Assembly (NCBI GenBank): GCA_023132075.1
Contig: JAGLYT010000097.1
Span: 1 to 6,315, forward strand
Source: JAGLHV01 sp023132075 [NCBI: bacterium]
GTDB taxonomy: Bacteria > CBDUZB01 > JAGLHV01
Reading direction: 5' to 3'
DNA: 6,315 nucleotides
Below the pieces are notes generated by a model that did no database searches, was not told where the DNA came from, and worked only from the letters and a program-made list of their open reading frames with translations. Made by a program: the position numbers and the translations under genes. Position 1 is the stretch's first letter, and every line of letters starts with the position of its first letter. Shown in pieces: positions 1 through 6,315 of the stretch.

Positions 1-3000
1 GTTAAGAGTGGTTCTTTTATTGATTCTAAAGAAGAGTTGTTAGGGTTTATAAAAATTGCGGGAAAAGAAGCAGGCTTTACTAAATTTGTGATAAAGTCTT
101 CTATTTTTGTTCGCTTCCCATGGTTAAGGAAATTCTTTAAAATGGATGAATCAGAAGTAGCTCTTTCTGTGCCTATGGACGAATTAGATTCGGGAGAGGG
201 GATAATTCATGGACATATTCTGGAAATTCCGCAAGGATTTGTAAATGAGGTTTATAAAATTTATCAGAAATGGCCTTTCTTAGCAGTAGCAATGGTGGAT
301 GCTATTGTTTGTCATGAAGAAGCACATCAGAAGAGTGAGATAACGGGATTAGATGACAAGTCAAAAGCAGAAGCAGAAGTAGAGGCAAGTGCATATCTAT
401 TAAAGAAGCAGGGTTTATGGGGAGCAGCTCTTTTTATCTGGTATTTTACTTATTATTTAAATACCAGGGCAACGGTTGAGTATTGTATAGAATGGTTTGG
501 ATTTAAGTTGGACGGGGAGCAGATTGAACGGATTAATGAGCTGGTAAAAAAGATAGATAAAGAGTATTCAAAAAAAGGAGGGGAGAGGGCGAAGAGATAT
601 AGAAGAAAGGTTTCTTCTCTGCCTGCAGAATTACATGTTCCGGATGGGCCTATGAAAACAGGGATATTTTATAAAGAAGGGGTTGAAGGTGTAACCTTAA
701 CTCCGGAAACAGTAGAAGTTGTTGATGAGGGAGAAAAAGCCGCACTTATGGAAGAATTTATTGAAAAATTCTTAGTTCTTTTTAATTATTTTCATGAGGA
801 ACGTTCTTTTGCTCGAGATTATGGCAAACATATTTATGATATAGAAATTGAAGAGGTTTATGAATTAGCTGCAAAAATAGATCTGAACTTTGATAAGGAG
901 ACAACAATATTGGTAGATTATATAAATGATTGGGGAAGAGACCCGATGAAAGGAGAAAAGGCTTTTTCTTCTCTTCAGGAATTTTTAGATAGGTTTAATC
1001 CATATTTAATTAAATATGGTTACTATTTTTGTTTAGATATAACCAAACCTTATCCTAAACCCTCTTTTGTTGGGCGGTTTAATAAATTGGAAGAAGCCTA
1101 TGTTGATAATCTTGAAGGGGAGAGACAAACTTTTAAAGTTGTATATTTAGAAATGGTAAACATACGCGATTATTATTGGGAGCCGACCGCGTCTGTTTAT
1201 TTATTGCCGGCTAGCAAAGAAGTAATAGTTTTTGAAGATTTATTAAGAACGGAAGCCGAAGAATGTGTTGAAGGGATAGAATCTTTTAGACAAGGGGCAT
1301 CAGATGCTTTATTAAAAGAGTTTGCTTATAAACAGTGGGAAGAAATTGCGGAATTACCCGAAGGAGAAATTATTGAACGCATTACTAAAGATTTAATTTC
1401 TTCCGGTGCCATAGAAGGAATAAGAGGAGCAACGGACATTTTCTTTATAGAAAGACCAAAGACGGAAGAAAAAGATAGTCCATATATAGATGAAGAGCAA
1501 AATATTTTAGCACAAAAATTAGCAGGGTTAGCTTTAGGCCCCATACCTTATTATTGTTTGGGAAAAATTGTCGATGAAAATGAAAAATACAAGTATGATC
1601 AAATATGCAGAGATATTGTCGAATTTTTTGTAAGTGAGATAGAAGGGATAAATGTAATAATAACCGACGAAAATATGTATGAAAAAATGGAACTGTTAAA
1701 AGAATTAAATAAGTTTACTATTAAAGAATATGCCGAAAAAATGTACAAGAAAAGAATAGGTGGTGAATTAGTTACAGGTTTTTTAAAAGAATTAAAAATG
1801 GAAGATTTATTAGATGATTTAACAGTGGGGGATATAATTAGCGGAGAAATTGGTATAAATTCAGTTCCGCTTGATGTATTAGAGCAGAGTTTTATCCTGA
1901 CAGGAAAAGTGGGGAATGATGATATAGTAGGGTGGGATACAGTCGTAAATACTTTAAAGCTGGAAGATGCTAACCCGGAGGATATAGTAGCTAAAAAAGT
2001 GGAAGAACTTATTAAAACACAAGAAGAATGGGAAAAGATGACAAAGTTATATCCCTATTTAGAAATGGTAAAATATGAGGAAGTAAGAAAAACTACTTAT
2101 TTATCCCTTCATTGGAATGCATTAAGAAGACTTTCAATATTTAATAAATATGAAGAATTAGACATAAATCGGTTTAAAAAAGAAGGAGATTATATAGAAA
2201 CTGAAATAAAAAAATATGAGGATTTAATTTATGATATTGAGGCTGAAATAGATAAAAATGAAGAGATAAATGATGACCAATCAGACTTTCAGAAAAAGAT
2301 TAATATTGAGCTTGAAAAGGTTGATACTACAATTGAATCTTACGAAAAACAAATAAGTTCTGTCAAATTGGAAATTGAAGAATTGAAAGAGAAATTAATG
2401 CTTTTCGGTAAAGGTAACCGGATAAAAGAAAAACAAACAAGCATAGATAATCTGGAATCGAAGATTGAAAAACTTAACAATGAAAGAAATGATTTACGTG
2501 AAGTTCGTTCTACAACAAGAGAGGATGTAGAGAACCTTACCGTTAAAATTATGGAGCAACAAAAAGAAGTAAATAAATACAAAAAGATTATTGAGGATTT
2601 GGAATTGAAAATAGAAGAACCGGAAACAGAAGAATCCTCTTTAGTGATGGGGGTAGTATCTGTTCCGTTTATTAGTCTTTTCTTTGGTCTGCCTATAGAG
2701 TGGGGATTTTTAATAGGAATGGTTGTTATTTTAGGAATGAATTTATTTAGTAAAACAAAAGTGAGTCAAGAAATTACCCATATAGAAGTAGATGCTACAG
2801 AAATTGAAGAACTTTTACAGAAAAATATAGAGACGCCTATAAGTGTTGAACAACGGAAAAAAATAAAGGAAAGTCTCATTAAACTTTTACCGGAAATGGG
2901 CAAAGAAATACCACAAAAAGTCGATATAGTTTTTCGTCTTGCCCAAAATTGGGCGTATTGGGGATTAAAAGCTGAAGATATAGAAAATATTCTTTTTTCA

Positions 3001-6000
3001 TTAAGTGGAAAAGGTTGGCTGAGTGGTTTAAGCAGGGAGCAAATTAAAACAATTGCCTTGGAATCGGAAATAAATCCAGAAAACCCGGAAATTAGTGATA
3101 CTGATAGAATTTTAAATATAATATCTTCAGAGCATTTGGAATCTAAAAGACAACTTTTGGTTGATATAATTAATTATCTGGATAGAGAAAGTAAAGATGA
3201 ATTTACTACTGCCCAGGTAAAGGCAGCAGGGTTTACTAAGATTCATAAAAGTGAAACAGAGGAAAGAAGGAATGTTCGGATTGATACCGAATTGCGCTAT
3301 TTATTGGATAACGGATTTATTGAAAGAGTTTATGATGAAGATGGCAAATTAAAGCAGGGCAGTAGACGATTGACTCAAGCAGTTAAAGCAGTAAAAAAAG
3401 AATTATTAGCTCAACAGGTTAGAGACTTTTCTTCTGTAAAGCAAAGAAGTATAACAGCGGCAGTAGATAAAATCGAAGAAGGGATGCCATATAAAATTGA
3501 ATTTGAAAATGACAGAGTAATTGTAAACAAAATTGAAGGAGGAAAGAAATACGAATGGGGTGGTAGTGGTGACATTGTTTATAGTAAAGTTTCAGAGTCT
3601 TTATCATACAGGGGGCATAGGGCTATTTTAACTAGGTCGCGCGAAGAATATAAGGAATTTGTACATAATAAAATGGAAGAAGCCGTTGCTGTTCTTGAAA
3701 AAGAGATTTTTCTAAAAAACGTACCTCTGGATGATTTTCAAAAGATTCTTATGTTAGGGATAGGTACTTCTTTGGCCGAAGTTGAAGTAGTTTTAGAAAA
3801 GTTTAGTAATACAAAAAAAATTGTAATTGTAGATTTTTCAAAAGAAAATATTTTAAGTTTAGTCAGTGAAGTTTTAAAATTGCCTGAAAGTGTTCAGCAA
3901 AAAATTACCATTTATCAAGCGGATGTAAGAAAAATGCCTTTTGAAGAAAATACTTTTGATTTACTAATAGGATTTAGAGTTTTAGTGGGTGAAATTTTAA
4001 AAGAAGATTTAGAAGAGGCATGGCATGAAGCAGAGAGAGTGTTGAGAAGAGGTGGGATAGGTATAGTTTCTACAACGGTATTTGATAAATTTTCTTCACA
4101 ACAATTAAAAATATCTGGAATTCGTTATGTCAAACCAAGAGATGCAAAGGATGTTTTTGTTTTACCTCAGTATTCAACAGAAGGGGAGCATACGGAAGAT
4201 GTGATAGTATGGCAAAAAAATGAAGAACCAGTTGAGGAAAAAAAGTCAATAAAAGAGTCTTCTTTCATGGAAAATTACAAGAGTTTAGATAATAAGTATT
4301 CATTTATCAAGAAAAAAACAATAGTAATAGCGGAAAGAGAGTATATTATTAGTTCAGATGGATGTTCAGCCCCATTTATAGCTACTTTTCAAATAGGCCC
4401 TTGTGTTGTAACACTATATGATAAAAAATCAAAAATAGGATGTATTGCTCATTTTGATAAGGGGATAGATGTAGCAAAATCAACGGAAAAAATATTAAAG
4501 GAAATGGCATCTCATAATGTTGATATATCTTCTCTTGAAGTAAATCTTTTTGGAGGAGATAAAGGTTTCTCAGAAGAAATGATATCGGAAATGAAAACTG
4601 AATTAGAGAAGAGAAAAATTAATAATGTAAAAGAAGACCTTTTTGGGGAAAACCAATTAAGACATATTCTTTTGGATACAAGAACAGGGAAAATATATTA
4701 TCTTAGAGATGACGAAGATGTTTTTACTGATGATGATTTTGGAAGAAGTGTAGAAGTGCATAAAAGTGCTATCATTGTATATAGAAATGATGAAAGAGGC
4801 ATTGGCATATCTGAAAAATTTGATAAAGTGATAAGCGAAGATAAATTTATTCCTATTAAATTTTTGATGCAGGATGAAAATTATTGGTCAGAAGAAATTT
4901 TGAATGCTTTATCTCCTGAATTCAAGGAAACGAAAGAAGTTTTTATTTTTACCCATTTATTTTCTGATGAAATTCTTGTTAAACAAAATGAAAAGGGTAA
5001 ATACAATTCTTATATTAAAGAAGTCAAAGATATATTTGAATATAGTAATATTCCAATAATTATATTTGTTGAACAAGATTTAAACGGAAATTTATCGCAT
5101 ATAGAAAAGATAAGAGAGTGGAATATTAATGTTCCTATTATTGTAATACCTACAGAAATGGGAAGTTTACTCCCCATAGAAAGTATTTGGAATTGGAAAA
5201 AGATAATTCCTTTATTTAATAAGTGGATAAAAAAAGCTTACATTGGCGGGGAAAAATCAAATGTTTGTGTTTCTCTTATAGACCATGAATTGACGCGAAA
5301 TCAAATAGAAGCAATTACTCCTAAAGATATTGGATACCCCCGTATTCAATCAAGAGATGAATCAAGTGTATATGAGCATTTATTAAATAAATTTCGCGAA
5401 AATAGTTGGAATAGGGTCCTAGGCCTATTTTTAGCCGTATTGGGAACAGGTTTCCTTATGTCTCTTTTCGGGATTATGCCTGTGGAGGCAGCAGCAGCGC
5501 CGGAAGTGTCAATGGCAACCACTGGGATCATGTTTAATTTCCCGGTGATAGGAATAATGGTATTCGGCATTATATCCATGGGTTTAGTTTTGAGGTGGAT
5601 AATAAGGGCAAAAGCCGGATTTCTTTCAACCAAACTAATACTGGGAAGTGTCGCCGGATTGATTTTATGTTTTAGTCTGGGGCAGTTTGATTGGTTTGGT
5701 GCAGCCTTAGGTATATCTTCCGGAATTTTATTTTTAGGCACGATAAAAGAGGTTAAAGGAATTAAAATCAACAATTTTCAGCAGGCAGTTATATTACAGG
5801 AGATAATCAATCGGAAAACATTTACCATTCCACAAATAGTTAAGAAAACCGGCTGTTCAGAAGGAAATTTAAGAAATTTATTAAAACAACAGATAATAGG
5901 CCCGCTGGTAGATGTTATCCGGCCGGAAAAAGGAAAACGGCAGCCGAATAAATATATTTTTAAGTTAGGAGCTAAAAAAATCATATCCGATGAATTAAAA

Positions 6001-6315
6001 AAATCTGAGTTCCGGGATATTCTTGAGCAACAAAAAGAATTAGAAAAAGCTTTGCGAAAGCATCTTAAAAGAGCTAAAAAAATAAGTCTAAAATATAAAT
6101 CAACAGTAGATTTAGAACAATTTATCAAAGATCTGGAGAAACATATTGGGTATAGACAATATGCAAAATTAATTAGTGATAAAGAATATGGTTTTTCACA
6201 TAGTTTAGATATTGTAGAGTTATCTTTATTGCTGGTCAAAAAGCAGAAAGAATGGACTAATGATATAGATTGCACCTTGCTGGTTCTGGGAGCGTTCTTG
6301 CATGATATATCTGTC
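1..6315 (+). CDS. Internal part of a giant multidomain membrane-associated protein (both ends outside window)
   Basis: Frame 1 encodes 2,105 consecutive residues without a stop. At this base composition a random frame would meet a stop roughly every 14 codons, so the openness alone proves coding. The translation is protein-like throughout and carries ordered domains: HExxH peptidase-like, coiled coil, membrane hairpin, winged helix, SAM methyltransferase, CheD-like, alpha/beta, four membrane helices, winged helix and the start of an HD domain. The first in-frame ATG is at 142, but the frame is open to base 1 and reads as ordinary protein before it, so the true start is probably upstream. The last domain is cut mid-fold, so the gene continues downstream. 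No single known protein has this architecture to my knowledge. The full-length function is unknown; I infer a membrane-tethered, mainly cytoplasmic enzyme scaffold. Giant genes of this style are known in Omnitrophota, which is my best guess for the source. Confidence 0.96.
178..600 (+). other. Domain: zinc-metalloprotease-like segment (HExxH-X18-E), about residues 60-200
   Basis: Residues 105-109 read HEEAH, a zinc-metallopeptidase HExxH motif, sitting at the end of a predicted helix (VAMVDAIVCHEEAHQ). Exactly 18 residues separate H109 from E128 in the following helix (AEVEASAYLL). This is the HEXXH-X18-E spacing of gluzincin peptidases, in which the two histidines and the distal glutamate bind zinc and the motif glutamate activates water. 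The E-x-E-A-x-x-x-x-L pattern after the motif also recalls the third-ligand helix of M48-like peptidases. A hydrophobic helix follows at about 139-153 (LWGAALFIWYFTYYL); it may be part of the fold or membrane-associated. The preceding residues (HGHILEIPQGFV) may form a strand and loop typical of small peptidase folds. Assignment rests on the motif and spacing only; a structural rather than proteolytic role is possible, and no family can be named with certainty. Confidence 0.55.
658..2160 (+). other. Unassigned region, about residues 220-720, no recognised domain
   Basis: About 500 residues join the peptidase-like segment to the coiled coil. I recognise no family. The first part (about 245-345) is helical and acidic. 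Residues 335-410 look strand-rich, with hydrophobic stretches such as YGYYFCLDI, FKVVYLEMV, ASVYLLPA and EVIVFEDLL, suggesting a small alpha+beta domain. Residues 415-480 return to helices. Residues 500-600 (KLAGLALGPIPYYCLGKIV and onward) are mainly helical with one strand-like piece, INVIITDEN. Residues 600-700 contain a mixed section (VGDIISGEIGINSVPL, FILTGKVG) followed by helices that run toward the coiled coil. Two short similar phrases, DDIVG and EDIVA, occur at 640-664 but do not define a repeat. Structure prediction would be the best way to divide this region. Confidence 0.6.
2164..2616 (+). other. Domain: long coiled coil, about residues 722-872
   Basis: Roughly 150 residues are dominated by Glu, Lys, Ile, Leu, Asn and Asp, with hydrophobic residues at heptad-like spacing (for example LEIEELKEKL at 790-799 and LESKIEKLNNERNDL at 818-832). 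Proline is absent from 722 to 871, ending at EEPE near 872-875. A short glycine-containing break, LFGKGNR at 801-807, probably marks the turn between two antiparallel helices or a stutter. The region is followed directly by a membrane hairpin, so the coiled coil likely stands off the membrane on the cytoplasmic side and may drive oligomerisation or act as a spacer. It carries no enzymatic motif. Low-complexity charge patterning makes distant homology searches through this part unreliable. Confidence 0.85.
2641..2751 (+). other. Transmembrane hairpin, about residues 881-917
   Basis: Two hydrophobic segments lie back to back: LVMGVVSVPFISLFFGLPI (881-899) and WGFLIGMVVILGMNLF (901-916). Only the short LPIEW turn separates them, with a single acidic residue at 900. 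The flanks are strongly charged: an acidic EEPETEES stretch before and SKTK after. This is the geometry of a re-entrant or two-pass membrane hairpin that leaves both neighbouring regions on the same side, most simply the cytoplasm. The second helix is only about 16 residues long before SKTK, so a half-membrane hairpin is also possible. It separates the peptidase-like and coiled-coil part from the methyltransferase and CheD-like part. Confidence 0.85.
2761..3141 (+). other. Unassigned helical region, about residues 921-1047
   Basis: This part follows the membrane hairpin and is predominantly helical by eye, with amphipathic pieces such as VEQRKKIKESLIKLLPEM (949-966), VDIVFRLAQNWAYWGL (974-989) and DIENILFSLS (993-1002). 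A proline- and acid-rich section at 1024-1034 (EINPENPEISD) looks like a loop before the winged-helix-like segment. No family is recognised. It may be a helical adaptor that packs against the winged helix. Confidence 0.5.
3142..3405 (+). other. Domain: winged-helix-like segment 1, about residues 1048-1135
   Basis: The order of elements fits a winged helix: helix (RQLLVDIINYLDRE, about 1050-1063), short strand and helix (FTTAQVKAAG, 1068-1077), a charged helix in the recognition position (EERRNVRIDTELRYLLDNG, about 1087-1105), then a two-stranded wing (FIERVYDEDGKLK, about 1106-1118) and a C-terminal helix (RRLTQAVKAVKKEL). The phrase LRYLLDNGFIERV is typical of the end of helix 3 running into the wing. 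Winged helices bind DNA or mediate protein contacts; in a membrane-tethered giant protein either is possible. An insert of charged residues (IHKSETEERR) makes the second half divergent. I judge the fold by pattern only. Confidence 0.5.
3643..4218 (+). other. Domain: class I SAM-dependent methyltransferase, about residues 1215-1406
   Basis: The Rossmann-like signature elements appear in order. Motif I is KILMLGIGTSLAE (1248-1260), giving the G-x-G SAM loop at G1253 and G1255. Motif II ends strand 2 with an acidic residue, KIVIVDFS (D1278), which usually contacts the ribose hydroxyls. Motif III is YQADVRKMPF (D1308, near the adenine), followed by the motif IV strand NTFDLLIGF (1317-1325). The helix and turn before strand 5, EAERVLRRGGIGIVST (1343-1358), is characteristic of UbiE/type 11-like methyltransferases. 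A final strand, EDVIVWQKN (about 1399-1407), closes the sheet. Motif I is divergent: the usual acidic residue two before the first glycine is M1251, and the third glycine is S1257, so activity is likely but not certain. The substrate cannot be deduced. A charged linker (EEPVEEKKS) leads straight into the CheD-like domain. Confidence 0.85.
4309..4704 (+). other. Domain: CheD-like glutamine deamidase, about residues 1437-1568
   Basis: CheD proteins deamidate glutamines of chemoreceptors using a Cys-His-Thr site. Here the match runs the full length of a CheD (about 130 residues). An N-terminal strand carries IVIAEREYIIS. The catalytic region is ATFQIGPCVVTLYD then IGCIAHFD, with candidate nucleophile C1468, general base H1484 and T1462. 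The Thr-to-Cys spacing of six equals that in the characterised Thermotoga CheD, and Cys to His is 16 against 17. The family's FGG turn is present as NLFGGD (1515-1520). The C-terminal signature appears as KEDLFGENQLRHILLDTRTGKIYYL, corresponding to the E-D-x-G-G...G-R...F-D...T-G of CheD. The family GSC is GPC here, and one glycine of the late GG is lost. No receptor, CheC or other chemotaxis gene is in the window, so the target is unknown. It may act on another part of the same giant protein or on an unrelated substrate. Confidence 0.8.
4918..5295 (+). other. Unassigned alpha/beta domain, about residues 1640-1765
   Basis: Alternating strands and helices are visible: strand EVFIFTHLF (1646-1654), helix YIKEVKDIFEYS (1671-1682), strand IPIIIFVEQD (1684-1693), helix LSHIEKIREWN (1698-1708), strand VPIIVIPTE (1711-1719), then tryptophan-rich helices (ESIWNWKKIIPLFNKWIKKAY) and a final strand NVCVSLIDHE (1754-1763). 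This suggests a small Rossmann-like or receiver-like sandwich, but no nucleotide-binding loop, phosphoacceptor pattern or catalytic set can be pointed to with confidence. It follows the CheD-like domain after a 70-residue mixed section containing an acidic DDEDVFTDDDFG stretch (1570-1581). Family unknown. Confidence 0.45.
5407..5754 (+). other. Cluster of about four transmembrane helices, residues 1803-1918
   Basis: Four hydrophobic segments are visible: VLGLFLAVLGTGFLMSLFGI (1806-1825), about 1843-1864 (IMFNFPVIGIMVFGIISMGL and onward), KLILGSVAGLILCFSLG (1878-1894) and FGAALGISSGILFLGTI (1899-1915). Basic residues sit before helix 1 (NKFRENSWNR), between helices 2 and 3 (RWIIRAKAG) and after helix 4 (KEVKGIK), which by the positive-inside rule puts all three in the cytoplasm. 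The loop between helices 1 and 2 (MPVEAAAAPEVSMATT) would face outside. Helix 1 with its basic lead and the VEAAAAPE exit resembles a signal peptide with an A-x-A cleavage site, so internal cleavage by signal peptidase is conceivable. The DNA here is GC-richer than the flanks. No channel or transporter family is recognised. Confidence 0.87.
5764..5982 (+). other. Domain: winged-helix-like segment 2, about residues 1922-1994
   Basis: Directly after the last membrane helix comes a compact helix-turn-helix pattern: helix 1 FQQAVILQEIINRK (1926-1939), helix 2 TIPQIVKKTGC (1942-1952) in which the IVKKTGCS phrase is a typical HTH turn, helix 3 SEGNLRNLLKQQII (1953-1966) as recognition helix, then a wing-like basic section (VDVIRPEKGKRQPNKYIFKL, 1971-1990). 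The NKYIF strand closing the wing is common in winged-helix transcription regulators. Being placed against the membrane and before an HD domain, it may be a sensor-output or protein-contact module rather than a transcription factor. It is not obviously a copy of the first winged-helix-like segment. Confidence 0.6.
5983..6147 (+). other. Basic helical linker, about residues 1995-2049
   Basis: A lysine- and glutamate-rich helix (for example ILEQQKELEKALRKHLKRAKKISLKY, split over 2007-2032) connects the second winged-helix-like domain to the HD domain. Net charge is positive in the second half. It may be a short coiled coil or a signal-transmitting helix of the type often found before HD hydrolase domains. 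No motif is present. Confidence 0.5.
6148..6315 (+). other. Domain: start of an HD-type phosphohydrolase, residues 2050 to window end (cut)
   Basis: HD domains are metal-dependent phosphohydrolases acting on nucleotides or cyclic dinucleotides. The first His element appears as GFSHSLDIVELSLLLVKK (H2067), corresponding to the family's H-S-x-x-V helix that supplies a metal ligand. The diagnostic LHD follows at the expected distance in a hydrophobic helix, TLLVLGAFLHDIS (H2101-D2102). The window ends three residues after the HD pair, so the later His and Asp ligands cannot be checked, and neither activity nor subfamily (HD-GYP, YmdA/RNase Y-like, PgpH-like or other) can be decided. Placement after a four-helix membrane cluster resembles membrane-tethered signalling HD proteins in general terms. 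Confidence 0.75.

Noticed and set aside
142-144. First in-frame ATG as the true start of the protein
   Set aside because: The frame is open to base 1 with ordinary protein-like sequence upstream, and no good ribosome-binding site precedes this ATG. A start here cannot be fully excluded.
571-590. Strong Shine-Dalgarno-like run (aaaggaggggagag) that might mark an internal start
   Set aside because: It encodes KKGGER in frame, there is no ATG, GTG or TTG in the frame at a suitable distance, and the peptidase-like region continues through it.
1144-2072. 17-base identical stretch (1144-1160 and 2056-2072) encoding YLEMV twice
   Set aside because: Similarity does not extend beyond the five residues, so chance in AT-rich coding sequence is the simplest explanation.
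3537-3550. GGAGGAAAG sequence resembling a ribosome-binding site before a possible new gene
   Set aside because: No suitably spaced start codon follows, and the frame is continuous on both sides.
1326-3607. Three short minus-strand open frames (1326-1544, 2340-2582, 3419-3607)
   Set aside because: Short, low-complexity products mirroring the Lys/Glu-rich coding strand; no ribosome-binding site or motif supports them.
3643-4218. Methyltransferase domain being CheR itself
   Set aside because: The motif order and the EAERVLRRGG turn fit UbiE/type 11-like enzymes, and no CheR-like helical N-terminal domain precedes it.
5346-6275. Two back-to-back minus-strand open frames (5346-5774 and 5778-6275)
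   Set aside because: Their products are Ser/Phe/Ile/Pro-rich without domain patterns, and they lie opposite a + strand frame with clear membrane, winged-helix and HD features. They are antisense shadows.
1-6315. Recoded stop codons or a programmed frameshift within the giant frame
   Set aside because: Frame 1 contains none of the three stop codons and all the domain motifs are in that one frame, so neither is needed.

Overview
The whole window lies inside one very long protein-coding gene on the + strand. Frame 1 is open from base 1 to base 6315 (2,105 codons) with no in-frame TAA, TAG or TGA. Neither its start nor its stop falls in the window, so this is an internal piece of a giant multidomain protein. 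No intergenic DNA, promoter, terminator, RNA gene, mobile element or CRISPR array is visible. Residue numbers below count from the first codon of the window, not from the true N-terminus.

Layout, in order: a probable zinc-metalloprotease-like segment (HExxH-X18-E, about residues 60-200); about 500 residues of unassigned alpha/beta and helical sequence; a long coiled coil (about 722-872); a two-helix membrane hairpin (881-917); a helical stretch leading into a winged-helix-like segment (about 1048-1135); a class I SAM-dependent methyltransferase domain (about 1215-1406); a CheD-like glutamine deamidase domain with its Thr/Cys/His residues in place (about 1437-1568); an unassigned alpha/beta domain (about 1640-1765); a cluster of about four membrane helices (1804-1915); a second winged-helix-like domain (about 1922-1994); a basic helical linker; and the beginning of an HD-type metal-dependent phosphohydrolase domain that runs off the end of the window.

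The membrane segments come in even numbers (two, then about four), and their flanking positive charges fit cytoplasmic termini. All the enzyme-like domains can therefore sit in the cytoplasm, with the protein stitched to the membrane at two places. A cytoplasmic position is what a SAM-dependent methyltransferase and an HD hydrolase need. The pairing of a methyltransferase and a CheD-like deamidase on one chain recalls protein-modifying chemistry, but nothing else in the window points to chemotaxis.

Organism: AT-rich DNA (about 29% GC in the CheD-coding stretch, about 43% in the second membrane cluster, by hand count), standard bacterial codons, and a giant chimeric protein of peptidase-like, methyltransferase, CheD-like, HD and membrane parts. 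This suits an uncultured bacterium of the Omnitrophota (former OP3) or a similar lineage known for giant genes. That assignment is inferred from style, not from a marker gene. Overall function is unknown; a role in interaction with other cells or in signalling is speculation.
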